A stretch of DNA of 42,480 nucleotides from Rhodobacter sp. (GTDB lineage Bacteria > Pseudomonadota > Alphaproteobacteria > Rhodobacterales > Rhodobacteraceae), in assembly GCA_027490955.1 (NCBI GenBank), contig JAIXXB010000031.1:1-42480 (forward strand), given 5' to 3'. A program made the translations under genes and the position numbers. This document shows positions 1 to 8,674 of this stretch, in pieces. Positions within the stretch are counted from its first letter, which is position 1. Each line of letters opens with the position of its first letter. The notes beneath the pieces were generated by a model. The model ran no database searches. It saw only the letters and a list, made by a program, of their open reading frames with translations, and was not told the DNA's origin.

Positions 1-325
1 CCGACCCGCTGCACGCGATGAGGGCTCCGCGCGCCGCGCGATTGCTCAACCCGCGCAAATAGGTGTAAATGACCAAAGGACTCCAGTTATGACTGGATGA
101 AAGATCGGTGGCAGGTCACAAGGTCGCCACGTGCAGGCGTGTCTTTGGCTGCGGCCCCTTCTGGATGGATGTCAGCCACGCATCCGCCGCAGCTATCCTG
201 CCAAATCAGTGCGGGCGCCTGATGCTTTGCTTGTTTGATTGTGCATTGTGGGGCTGCTGTGATACACCACTTACAGTTGATCACCCCCTCGCCAGAGGGT
301 CGAGCGCTGCACGGGAATTTTCGTT
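1..325. other. 5' edge with no assignable gene; possible tail of an upstream + strand gene
   Basis: One reading frame is open from the window edge to a TAG at 60-62 and would encode a basic tail ending LLNPRK. It could be the C-terminus of a gene that begins outside the window, but about 20 residues are too few to assign. From 63 to 325 I see no convincing gene. A weak promoter-like pair (TTGATT near 234, TGTGAT about 17 bases further) could serve the response-regulator gene that follows. The open frames here on both strands have unnatural composition. Confidence 0.3.
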
Positions 326-1012
326 TTGACCGACCAAAGTCCCAGTTTGATCTTGATCGCCGAGGATGAGGCGCAGATTGCCGAGATTCTGGACGCCTAT
401 TTGCGTCGGGCGGGGTTTCGAACGGCGCGTGCGGGCGATGGGGATGCGGCGCTGCATTTGGCGCGGTCGCTGCGGCCTGATTTGATTTTGCTTGACCTGA
501 ACTTGCCAAAGCGCGACGGTTTTGGCGTTTTGGCCAGCCTGCGGCAGGATGGGACAGTGCCTGTTATTGTGATTTCCGCCTTGGATCAGGATATCGACAA
601 GCTGACCGCGCTGCGCATTGGTGCAGATGATTATGTGACCAAGCCTTTCAACCCCAATGAGGTGGTCGCCCGCATAACCGCGGTGTTGCGGCGCAGTTTG
701 GCGGGGGGCGAGGCTGGGCTGCATCGCTTGGGCGGGTTGGCGCTGAATACGTTGGCGCATGAGATTTCAACCGCCCAAGGCCCGCTTTCCTTGACCCCCA
801 GCGAGTTTCGTTTGCTAGAGCATTTTATGCGCCGTCCGGGGCGGGTGTTTTCGCGCGGTGATCTGGTGGATGCTTGCCTGCCCGAAGCCGAGGCCTTGGA
901 CAGGACTGTGGACAGCCACATTGCCAACTTGCGGCGCAAATTGGCCAGCAGCGGGGCGCAGGCGGCGCTGACGACAGTGCGCGGCGTGGGTTATCGGCTG
1001 GATGCCACATGA
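326..1012 (+). CDS. OmpR/BaeR-type response regulator
   Basis: Cytoplasmic DNA-binding response regulator of 228 residues. The receiver domain (about 1-122) has the acidic pair E13/D14, phospho-acceptor D57 in LLDLNLP, S84 and K106 in DDYVTKPF. A winged-helix output domain follows (about 130-226), with the family pattern LTPSEFRLLEHF, GRVFSRGDL and VDSHIANLRRKL. The receiver resembles BaeR/AdeR regulators, many of which control efflux pumps, and an efflux operon lies downstream. The start is TTG at 326, with GGGA about 10 bases upstream and no better codon in frame before the receiver domain. The stop overlaps the sensor-kinase start (ATGA at 1009-1012), so the two are translationally coupled. 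The target genes are inferred from position only. Confidence 0.93.
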   Translation: MTDQSPSLILIAEDEAQIAEILDAYLRRAGFRTARAGDGDAALHLARSLRPDLILLDLNLPKRDGFGVLASLRQDGTVPVIVISALDQDIDKLTALRIGADDYVTKPFNPNEVVARITAVLRRSLAGGEAGLHRLGGLALNTLAHEISTAQGPLSLTPSEFRLLEHFMRRPGRVFSRGDLVDACLPEAEALDRTVDSHIANLRRKLASSGAQAALTTVRGVGYRLDAT

Positions 1013-2085
1013 GGCCGGGGCTGCGAGTTTGGCTGCTTGTGGCCACGGCCCTTGCCTCGGTTGCAGCGCTGGGAACGCTGCTGATCTATTTTACCACGCT
1101 GGATTTATTGGCGGAAAGGCAGATCAAATCGGCGCTGGGTGAGGATATCCATGCGCAGATCATGGCGGGTGCCTATATCGCCGAAGCCGAGGCGCAAATG
1201 ATGGCCATATATGATTGGTATGCAAGGCCGCGCTTTGTTGTTTTGGGGTTTCTGGCCAGTTTCGCCATTGCGGGTGTTATTGGCTGGGTTTTTGCGCAAC
1301 CGCTGCTTCGCCATGTCGCAGCATTGCGCCGAACGGCGGCGACTGTGCGGCAGGGCAACCTGCAGGCGCGGGTTGCAGGGTTTCGCATGACAGCGGCTGA
1401 AATTGACCAGTTTTCCAGCGATTTCAATGCGTTGATCGAACGGGTGGAACGCGCCGAGCGCGAAAGCCGCGACAGCGCAGCCGCCCTTGCGCATGAATTG
1501 CGCACGCCGCTGGCAGTGATCCGCGGCCGCCTGCAGGGCCTTTTGGATGGTGTCTTTCCCACAGATCAGGCATCGATCCGCCTTGTGCTGCAGCAGGTCG
1601 AGCTGCTGAATCGTCTGGTGGAGGATTTGCGGTTTCTGACCCTGTTCGAAGCGGGCCGCATGGTGTTTCGGGCAGAATCTGTCGATTTGACGGCGCAGGT
1701 ACGTGCCGTGCTGGCGGATTATCCCAACGTCACGGCTGCGCTGGCCAAGGTGCAGGTAAAGGGTGACGCTGCACGGCTGTGGCAGGCGCTTGCCGCGCTT
1801 TTGGACAATGCAGCGCGCCATGCAGGCGGGGCAGATCGGGTAGAGCTGGCCGCGAAGGGCGGGCAGGCCGTGCTGCGGGTGATGGATCGCGGGCCGGGCC
1901 TGCCGGATGCGGCGGCAGATCGGGTTTTTGATCGGTTCTTTCGGGCGGAAAATGCGGCGCCAGATGGTTCGGGCCTTGGTCTGTCGGTTGTGCAGGCGAT
2001 TGTGGCAGGGCATGGCGGGCAGATTCGCGCCCTGCCGCGCGCGGGTGGCGGCACGAGTTTTGAGATTGTTCTGCCGCAGGCTTAG
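1009..2085 (+). CDS. Two-component sensor histidine kinase
   Basis: Inner-membrane sensor kinase of 358 residues, partner of the preceding regulator. Two membrane segments (about 7-28 and 76-97) flank a periplasmic loop of under 50 residues, so there is no sizeable periplasmic ligand domain. A HAMP linker (about 98-150) leads to the H-box with H162 in ALAHELRTPLAVIRG. The ATPase domain shows the N-box LLDNAARHA (N266), G1 box DRGPGLPD and G2 box GSGLGLSVVQAI. The start ATG at 1009 overlaps the regulator stop; an upstream extension in frame would only add out-of-frame regulator sequence. With so short a sensor loop, the signal is probably sensed in the membrane or envelope, as in antimicrobial- or envelope-stress kinases. 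That last point is inference. Confidence 0.92.
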   Translation: MRPGLRVWLLVATALASVAALGTLLIYFTTLDLLAERQIKSALGEDIHAQIMAGAYIAEAEAQMMAIYDWYARPRFVVLGFLASFAIAGVIGWVFAQPLLRHVAALRRTAATVRQGNLQARVAGFRMTAAEIDQFSSDFNALIERVERAERESRDSAAALAHELRTPLAVIRGRLQGLLDGVFPTDQASIRLVLQQVELLNRLVEDLRFLTLFEAGRMVFRAESVDLTAQVRAVLADYPNVTAALAKVQVKGDAARLWQALAALLDNAARHAGGADRVELAAKGGQAVLRVMDRGPGLPDAAADRVFDRFFRAENAAPDGSGLGLSVVQAIVAGHGGQIRALPRAGGGTSFEIVLPQA

Positions 2086-2218
2086 GCGGCGCGGCTGGCG
2101 GGCCATCTCGACCAAATCTGCATAAAGCATCCATGCTAATCACAGGTTCGGGCCGTAGCGGTGGGCAAAGGCGTGCCAAGCCTTGCAACCGCGTGCCGCA
2201 CCAGCAGAAGGATCAACC

Positions 2219-4411
2219 ATGCCCGCCCCCACAGACCCGCTTTATGCCCTGCAATGGCATTTCCCCATGCTGGGCAATATTGAAAAGATATGGGAAGACT
2301 ATACGGGTCGTGGGGTGAAGGTCTTTGTCGCCGATCTGGGCATGGAGGGCACGCACGAGGATATCGCGCCGAATTATGACAGTTCTTTGCACCTTTTTCA
2401 GAACGGGCAGGAACTGACGGGGGTTGACGCGCATGGCACCAGCGTTGCTGGCTTGATCGCAGCGGCGCGCAACGGCATCGGCGGGGTCGGTGTTGCCTAT
2501 GAGGCCAGATTGACAGGCGTGCCGCTGTTCAATGCCGCTTGGGAGCAGAATGATTTTTCCGCCATATTTGCGCATATGGCCAGTTTCGATGTGGTGAACA
2601 ACAGTTGGGGTGCCTTTCCCAATTTCGCGCCGATGCAGGATATGGCGCGGCCCAATTCCGCCTTTGGCAAATTGCATGGCGTGATGGCCGAAGTTGTCGC
2701 CGAAGGTCGTGCTGGGCTGGGGACAATCATCGTGCATTCGGCAGGCAACGACAATCTGAACGCCAATGGCGAGATGTTCTCGCTAAGCCGTTTCACGATC
2801 AGCGTGGGCGCGATTGAATCCAATGGCTTTATTGCCGATTATTCCAGCTATGGGCATGGCCTGCTGGTTTCTGCGCCAGCGGCGGCTTACACCACGGATG
2901 TGATGGGGGCAGAGGGGTTCAACACACCGCTGGATGATCCCTATCAGGATGAAAACTACACGTCCGAATTCAGTGGCACATCGGCGGCTGCACCTGTCAC
3001 ATCGGGGGTCGTTGCCCTGATGCTTGACGCGGCGCGCGGTTTGGGTTGGCGCGATGTGCAGACCATTCTTGCCCTTTCCGCCGCCCATACTGGATCGCCT
3101 GCCGATGGCCGCAGCCAATCCCCCGCCGAGGATTCACCTTGGGTCACGCTTTCGGGCAAGTTGTGGAATGGTGGCGGCCAGATATTCAGCGAAAGCTATG
3201 GCTATGGCATGATCAATGCCTATGCCGCCGTCAGGATGGCCGAGGCATGGCTGACCATGACCAAAGGCCCCGCGACATCGGCCAACGAGGTTGAAATGAC
3301 GCGCAGCTATCAGGGAAGGGAACTTGCCATCCCAGATGCGAGCAGACGGGCGGATGGCGATGCAGCGGTTCAGATTCGGGTGACCAAGGCCATAGAGATC
3401 GAATCGGTCTATCTCAGGGTCAAGCTGTCGCACGATAGGCTCAGCGATTTGCAGATTTCTTTGATCGCGCCTGACGGCACGGTCGTCACAGTGCTGGAAA
3501 ATGATCTGACGCAGATGGGCAGCCGAACGCAGTTTTCGTGGACCTTCGGCATACAATCTTTGCGCGGGTACAGTTCGGCTGGCACATGGCAGGTGATCGT
3601 GACCGATACTGAAACGGGCCATACGGGCGTGATGAAAGATGCGCGGCTGACCTTTTATGGCAGCGACGCCTCGCGCAATGATATTCACAGTTTCACCAAC
3701 GATTTTCGGGAATTGGCGGGCTTTGATGCGGGGCGCAAGACTGTCACGGATACAAATGGCGGTATCGATTGGCTGAACCTTGCTGCCATTTCGGGCAATA
3801 TCGTGGCCGATATGGATCGGGGCGGTTTGGTTTCTGTTGGTGGGGTGTTTTGGTTTGGCCTTGGCCAAGGGGCGGTGTCGTTCGAGAATCTTTTTGCGGG
3901 TGATGGCCATGATGTCTTGCGGGGCAATTATCTGGCCAACCATATCTTGGGCGGCCGCGGCCATGACAGGATTGCGGGCTTGCAAGGCAAAGATACGCTT
4001 ATGGGCGGTGCGGGCGATGATCGTCTGGCGGGCGGGCGCGGCGATGACATTCTGTCTGGGGGGGCTGGCAGCAATCTGCTGCGCGGCGGCGCTGGCAAGG
4101 ATGTCTTTGTGTTTGACACAGCCATTGGCCGCGGCCAGACGACCCAAATTGTTGATTTCGATGTGCCGCAAGATCGTATGCGCCTTGACGATGCCGTGTT
4201 CACGGGCCTGCCGCTTGGGCCGCTGTCTGTGCGCGCCTTTGCGGTGAACCTGACGGGCCTTGCCGATGATCCCTTTCAGCGCATCATCTACAATAGCCAA
4301 ACAGGCGGTCTTTATTTTGATGCAGATGGCTCTGGGCCAAGCGCGTCGATTCACTTTGCAACATTGGACGCTGGCCTTGATCTGACCAGCGCCGATTTCT
4401 TTGTGTTCTGA
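2219..4411 (+). CDS. Subtilisin/kexin-like serine protease with P domain and RTX C-terminus
   Basis: Predicted secreted calcium-dependent S8 protease of 730 residues. Catalytic residues are D39 (VADLG), H72 (DAHGTSVAG) and S255 (FSGTSAAAP), with oxyanion N177 (HSAGND). A P/proprotein-convertase domain spans about 380-482 (LQISLIAPDGTVV). The C-terminal part carries RTX nonapeptides (about 561-630, such as GGAGDDRLAGG) and a serralysin-like tail with a GKDVFVFD...IVDFD pattern. It has no Sec signal and almost no N-terminal propeptide, which fits type I secretion from an uncleaved C-terminal signal. The chosen ATG has AGAAGGA about 6 bases upstream; an upstream TTG at 2183 lacks support. No type I secretion ATPase is encoded nearby. 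The adjacent efflux ABC genes are of a different class and should not be assumed to export it. Confidence 0.9.
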   Translation: MPAPTDPLYALQWHFPMLGNIEKIWEDYTGRGVKVFVADLGMEGTHEDIAPNYDSSLHLFQNGQELTGVDAHGTSVAGLIAAARNGIGGVGVAYEARLTGVPLFNAAWEQNDFSAIFAHMASFDVVNNSWGAFPNFAPMQDMARPNSAFGKLHGVMAEVVAEGRAGLGTIIVHSAGNDNLNANGEMFSLSRFTISVGAIESNGFIADYSSYGHGLLVSAPAAAYTTDVMGAEGFNTPLDDPYQDENYTSEFSGTSAAAPVTSGVVALMLDAARGLGWRDVQTILALSAAHTGSPADGRSQSPAEDSPWVTLSGKLWNGGGQIFSESYGYGMINAYAAVRMAEAWLTMTKGPATSANEVEMTRSYQGRELAIPDASRRADGDAAVQIRVTKAIEIESVYLRVKLSHDRLSDLQISLIAPDGTVVTVLENDLTQMGSRTQFSWTFGIQSLRGYSSAGTWQVIVTDTETGHTGVMKDARLTFYGSDASRNDIHSFTNDFRELAGFDAGRKTVTDTNGGIDWLNLAAISGNIVADMDRGGLVSVGGVFWFGLGQGAVSFENLFAGDGHDVLRGNYLANHILGGRGHDRIAGLQGKDTLMGGAGDDRLAGGRGDDILSGGAGSNLLRGGAGKDVFVFDTAIGRGQTTQIVDFDVPQDRMRLDDAVFTGLPLGPLSVRAFAVNLTGLADDPFQRIIYNSQTGGLYFDADGSGPSASIHFATLDAGLDLTSADFFVF

Positions 4412-4546
4412 TGCGCAAAGTTTCTGGGCGCCCGCACAGATGAAAGGCCGAGTTTGCCCAGCGGCTGCGCGCCATGTCAGCCATCTGCACCAAACCTGCA
4501 CAAAGCGTCCACAGTCTGCGGGGTTTTGCGCCGTAAAAGGGCAGCT

Positions 4547-5692
4547 ATGTTTCTGCTCGCTCGCGCCACTGTCTGGTTTGACCGCCGCCGCTATGCCCCA
4601 ATCGCGGCTGTTGTGGTGATTTCGGGCTTGATGCTGCTGGCGCAAATCGCACTTGCCAACGGCAGTTTTCGCGAGGCGGTCGCGCCCATCGAACGCTCTG
4701 ACGCGCAGTTATGGGTGGGGCCAGAGGGGGCGGCAACGCTGCTTGACAGTATGGGCCTGACATCGGATCGCGCGAGTGTTCTTTGGGTTATCCCAGAGTT
4801 GCAGCGGCTAGAGCCCTTTGCCACGGCCTTCGGTTTTCTCAGCGCGACCCCGCGCGCAGGGGACGATGTGATGTTTGCCGATTGGCAGGGCGGATCGCGG
4901 CCCGTCACCATCATCTATATCGATCCTACCGCCGATGCGATGCTATATGCCCGCCACATGCCCGCCGATCTGCGCGCCCAATTGCGCGAGGCTGACACCA
5001 TTGTGATCGGTGACGAGGATGCAAAATCGATGGGCGTCCGTCTGGGTGATAGGGTTTGGCTGGACAACCGACCCTTGCGGCTGATCGCCACAATGCCTGG
5101 CCTTTTGAGGTTTGGTGCCTCGACTGTGCTGGTCAGCAAGGCCGCGCAACCGCCAGAAATTCCGCCCAGCTTTTGGCTGGTTGGTCTGAACCCCAGCACA
5201 TCTGACGCGCGCATATCTGAAATCGTCACCCAAACGGGCCCTGATCTTGGCCTGTCTATCCTGCGGCCCGACGATCTGTCGCAGGCCACCATCGCGCAGT
5301 TCGTCTTTGAATCGGGCGCGGGCCGCATTTTCATGTATAGCGCGGGCCTTGCCTTTGTCATTGCGGCGATGGTGGTCAGCCAAGTCATGCGGGCGGCGGT
5401 TTTGGCCAGTCTGCGCGAATATGCCGCCCTGCGCGCCTTTGGCATCGGCTTTGCCCGCCTGTGCTGGCTGGTCTTTCTGCAGGGCGGTTTGATCGCGGTT
5501 GTTTCGATTGCCGCCATGGCGGTGATGAGCCTTGCCCTGCTGGCCCTGCTGGACTGGGCCAGCGTGCCCTATGCCCTGCCACCCTTGCTGACAGTTTTTG
5601 TCTTTGTCAGCATCACGGCTGTCTTGCTGCTGTCCACAGTGCTGGCGCTGCGCCATCTGCGCCAGTCTGACCCTGCCAGTTTGCTACGATAG
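4547..5692 (+). CDS. ABC transporter permease, FtsX/DevC (MacB-like) type
   Basis: Inner-membrane permease of 381 residues with the four-helix layout of type VII (MacB/DevC/FtsX) exporters. One N-terminal membrane segment (about 20-42) is followed by a large periplasmic domain (about 45-255). Three C-terminal segments follow, around FMYSAGLAFVIAAMVVSQV, GGLIAVVSIAAMAVMSLAL and TVFVFVSITAVLLLSTVLA. The ATG at 4547 has AAAAGGG just upstream; a start at 4454 would add a 31-residue cysteine-rich leader that looks like noise. The ATPase gene begins 8 bases after the stop. Family members couple ATP hydrolysis to periplasmic pumping of lipids, toxins, peptides or drugs through an adaptor and a TolC-like channel. 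The substrate is unknown. Confidence 0.87.
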   Translation: MFLLARATVWFDRRRYAPIAAVVVISGLMLLAQIALANGSFREAVAPIERSDAQLWVGPEGAATLLDSMGLTSDRASVLWVIPELQRLEPFATAFGFLSATPRAGDDVMFADWQGGSRPVTIIYIDPTADAMLYARHMPADLRAQLREADTIVIGDEDAKSMGVRLGDRVWLDNRPLRLIATMPGLLRFGASTVLVSKAAQPPEIPPSFWLVGLNPSTSDARISEIVTQTGPDLGLSILRPDDLSQATIAQFVFESGAGRIFMYSAGLAFVIAAMVVSQVMRAAVLASLREYAALRAFGIGFARLCWLVFLQGGLIAVVSIAAMAVMSLALLALLDWASVPYALPPLLTVFVFVSITAVLLLSTVLALRHLRQSDPASLLR

Positions 5693-5700
5693 GGCTGGCC

Positions 5701-6417
5701 ATGGCGGATCAGATCGTTCTGGCGGGAAGATCACTGGCCAAAGGCTTTGGCACTGGCGCGCGCCGCACCGAGGTTTTGGGCGGGCTGGATGTCTGGGTTG
5801 CTGCGGGGTCGCTGACGCTGATTAAGGGGCCTTCGGGCTGTGGCAAATCCACGCTTTTGGCCATGCTGGCGGGGCTGACACGGCCTGATGGTGGGCGGGT
5901 TCTGCTGGGTGATATCGATCTATGGGCTTTGCCTCAGCGCCAGCGCGACCATCTGCGCCTGCATCAAATGGGCTTTATCTTTCAAGGATCAGTGCTGTTT
6001 CCTGCCCTTCCCGTGCGCGAGCAGGTGGCCTTTTTGCTGGCCGAAATGGGCATTGCCCGCGCCGAGGGGTTGGCACGGGCCGATGACGCCCTTGCCGCTG
6101 TTGGCCTTACCAATCGCGCCCATTTGCGGCCCGCCTCTTTGTCGGGCGGGGAAAAGCAGCGCGTCGCCATCGCCATTGCTTTGGCCAAAGCGCCCAAACT
6201 TGTCTTTGCAGATGAGCCGACCAGCGCGCTTGACAGCGAAAATGCGGCGACAGTGGGCCAGCTTTTGCGCGATCAGGCCGTGCAACGGGGCACTGCCGTT
6301 TTGTGCGTGACCCATGACGACCGCCTGCTGCGCCACGCCGACCGCGTGCTGTCCATGCGCGCGGGCCTGATCGAGGATGAACGCATCATCAAGGAAGTCC
6401 TGCCATGCCCGTCCTAG
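5701..6417 (+). CDS. ABC transporter ATP-binding protein of the tripartite efflux system
   Basis: Cytoplasmic ATPase of 238 residues, LolD/MacB-N/DevA-like. It shows Walker A GPSGCGKST, a Q-loop in MGFIFQGSVLFP, signature LSGGEKQRVAIAIALA, Walker B LVFADEPTSALD and an H-loop in CVTHDD, so all catalytic elements are intact. It pairs with the permease encoded immediately upstream. Its 3' end overlaps the start of the adaptor gene by 13 bases, pointing to one operon. The separate ATPase and permease polypeptides follow the DevBCA pattern rather than fused MacB. Confidence 0.93.
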   Translation: MADQIVLAGRSLAKGFGTGARRTEVLGGLDVWVAAGSLTLIKGPSGCGKSTLLAMLAGLTRPDGGRVLLGDIDLWALPQRQRDHLRLHQMGFIFQGSVLFPALPVREQVAFLLAEMGIARAEGLARADDALAAVGLTNRAHLRPASLSGGEKQRVAIAIALAKAPKLVFADEPTSALDSENAATVGQLLRDQAVQRGTAVLCVTHDDRLLRHADRVLSMRAGLIEDERIIKEVLPCPS

Positions 6418-7298
6418 CCACTTTTTTCTGGTTTCTTCTGCTTGTTCAGCCCTTTGCGGCCATAGCCCAGCAGGCAGAGCCGCTTGCGGAAACTGCCCCC
6501 GCCACATGGGCCGCTGCCTTGCGCGGCACAGTTGATTTAGAGGGCGGTTTGATGCGTCTGGCCGCCCAGCGCGAAGGGCTGATTGTAGAAGTTTTGGTGC
6601 AGGAAGGTGATCGTGTTCAGGCTGGGCAATTGTTGGGCCGCATTGATGATGACATGGCGCGCCTGCAACAGCAGGCCGCCGAACTGGAATTGGCGCAGGC
6701 GCGCGCAAGCAGCCTGATGGCCGATATCAAACTGGATCAGGCCAAGGCCGAAATGGACAGGCTGAACGAAATGGCCGCAGCCGATGCCGTGCCGCGCAAA
6801 GAAATAGGCCAAGCATCAAGTGCCATCGCCTTGGCAAGCGCCGAGCGCGATCAGGCCCGCATTGCCGTGGATCTGGCCCAAAACCGACTGGCCCTTGCCA
6901 AGCTAGAGGTTTCGGCCCGCGAAATTCGTGCGCCCATTGCAGGGGTGATCTTGCGCAGTTCGGCCCGTGTCGGGGATGCCACCTCGACCAGCACAGTGAC
7001 CGAGATGTTCCTGCTGGCCCCTGATGGCAAGCGTGTGTTGCGCGGGATGTTGGATGAGCAATTCGTGGGGCAAGTCGCCCCAGGTCAGCCCGCCGTTCTG
7101 ATCAGCGAGCGTATGGCGGGGGTGACATTGCAAGGCCGTGTTTTGCGCATTGCCCCGATTTTTGGAACGCCAGGGCAGACATCGGCAGACCAGAACGGGG
7201 CCGAAGCGCGCGGCGTTGCCATTGTCCTTAGCATCGAAGGTGCGGGGGCTGCAGATTTGATCTTGGGCGAACGCCTGATAGCGCGGATAGGAGAGTGA
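6405..7298 (+). CDS. Periplasmic adaptor (HlyD/RND-MFP family) of the efflux system
   Basis: Membrane-fusion/adaptor protein of 297 residues. A Sec signal (about 1-22, ending AIAQQ) is followed by a biotinyl-lipoyl-like half (EGLIVEVLVQEGDRVQAGQLLGRID). An alpha-helical hairpin follows (about 80-160, rich in Ala, Glu and Gln), then the second lipoyl half (VSAREIRAPIAGVIL), a beta-barrel and a membrane-proximal segment. It would link the permease/ATPase pair to the outer-membrane protein encoded next. It is shorter than many adaptors because of its short hairpin. The gene overlaps its neighbours on both sides, by 13 bases upstream and at the stop/start junction downstream. Confidence 0.9.
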   Translation: MPVLATFFWFLLLVQPFAAIAQQAEPLAETAPATWAAALRGTVDLEGGLMRLAAQREGLIVEVLVQEGDRVQAGQLLGRIDDDMARLQQQAAELELAQARASSLMADIKLDQAKAEMDRLNEMAAADAVPRKEIGQASSAIALASAERDQARIAVDLAQNRLALAKLEVSAREIRAPIAGVILRSSARVGDATSTSTVTEMFLLAPDGKRVLRGMLDEQFVGQVAPGQPAVLISERMAGVTLQGRVLRIAPIFGTPGQTSADQNGAEARGVAIVLSIEGAGAADLILGERLIARIGE

Positions 7299-8632
7299 TG
7301 ATGCCGCAAAGGTCTTTCCTTTTGGCCGTGGCCACGCTGCTGCTGGGTTGCGCATCCTTTCCCGAATTGGATGGCAGGCCCGTGGATGACATGCGCGCAG
7401 CCGATCTGGCTGCACCTTTGCCCCAAGAGCAGCCGATCAGCCTGCCTGATTTTGGCAATGCGGGCCTGCGCCAGATGATTGCCGAGGCGAATGTGAACGC
7501 GCTTGACCTTGCGGCGGCGCGGGGGCGGGCGATGCTGGCCGATCTGGTCTTGGCGCAGGCCGTGGCAATGCGCGCGCCGCAGCCAACGGGCAGCCTATCG
7601 CTGTCTGGCACATCGGCCATGGCGGCGCTTTCGGTCAGCTTTGAACCTGATTTGTCGGGCAGGATCAATTCTGCCATCCGCACAGCCCAGATTGAACATC
7701 AGGTGGCGGGGGTGGATTTGCTGATTGCGCGGCGGGCCTTGGTGCAGCAGGTGGTTTTGGGTTGGATCGCGCTGGGCGAGGCGCAGTTGGCCGCTGACCG
7801 CGCCCAGACCCGCCTCGCCTTGGTGCGCCCGCTTGTCCCGATGACTGCCGCGCGCCTTGCTGCGGGCGAGGTGACGGCGCGCGCCTTGGCCGAGGTGCAG
7901 CAAAGCCTTTCGCAGGCTGAACAGGCCGCCGCCTTGGCCCCCAGTCAGATCGCCTTGGCCAAGGCGCGGTTGCAGGCGCTGGGCGTGGCAACATTTCCAA
8001 AACAGATCGCGCTGACCCAAGTGCGGTTGCCGCAGGTGCCGTCTTCGGTTGATATCGCGCGCGTGGGGCTGCTGCCCGAGGTGTGCATGGCCTTTTTGCA
8101 GTTTCGCAGCGCCTCATCCGCGCGGGCCGATGCGCTTTTGGCCAGCAGGCCTAGGCTGGTGCTGACAGGTTCGATGACCCAAATGGCAAGCAGCCTAGAA
8201 GGTTTGATCACAGGCAGCCTTGCGCCGCTGGCCAGCACGTTGCTGTTGCAAACGGCCCTATTGGACAATGGTCAGGCGCGCAGCAGGCTGGATCAGGCGC
8301 GGCTGGCCGTTGCACAGGCCGAGGTGGCTTGGCTGCAGGCACGGGGCCGCGCCGAGATTGCGCTGCTGCAAGCGGGCATCGCATTTGCAGGCGCGCGGGC
8401 GGAACTGGCCCCTGCGCGCGATGGGCTGGCCATGGCCAAGGCCGAACTCTCCCGCGCACGCACGCGCGAAGGCGCGGGCGAAACCGATCGTTCTGATGTG
8501 ATCCAAGCCGAACTTGCTGTGATCGAGGCGCAGGCCGCCGCAGATCAGGCCCATGCGCGCGCGCTGTCGGCGGCATTGGGCTGGCTGGACGCAAGTGAAG
8601 GCGGCAGCACCCCCTGCCGCGCCTTCGGCTGA
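7298..8632 (+). CDS. Outer-membrane efflux lipoprotein, TolC/NodT family
   Basis: Outer-membrane channel subunit of about 444 residues. The N-terminus has a lipoprotein signal with the lipobox LLLGCAS, so lipidation is expected as in NodT/OprM-type channels. The body is long and helical, rich in Ala, Gln and Leu, with two related halves (ALAEVQQSLSQAEQAAALAPSQ and AVIEAQAAADQAHARALSAAL), typical of the TolC coiled-coil barrel. Two ATGs, at 7298 and 7301, follow AGGAGA at 7289-7294; the first overlaps the adaptor stop and the second has better spacing, so the start is uncertain by one codon. It is the last gene of the 4547-8632 efflux operon and is convergent with the hydrolase gene at 8675. 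Confidence 0.88.
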   Translation: MMPQRSFLLAVATLLLGCASFPELDGRPVDDMRAADLAAPLPQEQPISLPDFGNAGLRQMIAEANVNALDLAAARGRAMLADLVLAQAVAMRAPQPTGSLSLSGTSAMAALSVSFEPDLSGRINSAIRTAQIEHQVAGVDLLIARRALVQQVVLGWIALGEAQLAADRAQTRLALVRPLVPMTAARLAAGEVTARALAEVQQSLSQAEQAAALAPSQIALAKARLQALGVATFPKQIALTQVRLPQVPSSVDIARVGLLPEVCMAFLQFRSASSARADALLASRPRLVLTGSMTQMASSLEGLITGSLAPLASTLLLQTALLDNGQARSRLDQARLAVAQAEVAWLQARGRAEIALLQAGIAFAGARAELAPARDGLAMAKAELSRARTREGAGETDRSDVIQAELAVIEAQAAADQAHARALSAALGWLDASEGGSTPCRAFG

Positions 8633-8674
8633 GGGGCATCCAGCCGTGGCACGCGCTGTGGGCCGTGCTGCGCC

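Noticed and set aside
87-509. Open frame on the - strand near the left edge
   Set aside because: Composition is Pro/Arg/His-rich and it runs antisense into the response regulator. There is no supporting motif.
3134-4645. A 503-codon open frame on the - strand opposite the protease gene
   Set aside because: The protease frame has clear catalytic and RTX motifs. The antisense frame has improbable composition and no family resemblance.
4547-8632. Type I secretion system for the adjacent RTX proteins
   Set aside because: The ABC pair is of the FtsX/DevC class with a separate small ATPase. A T1SS would have an HlyB-type ATPase fused to six membrane helices.
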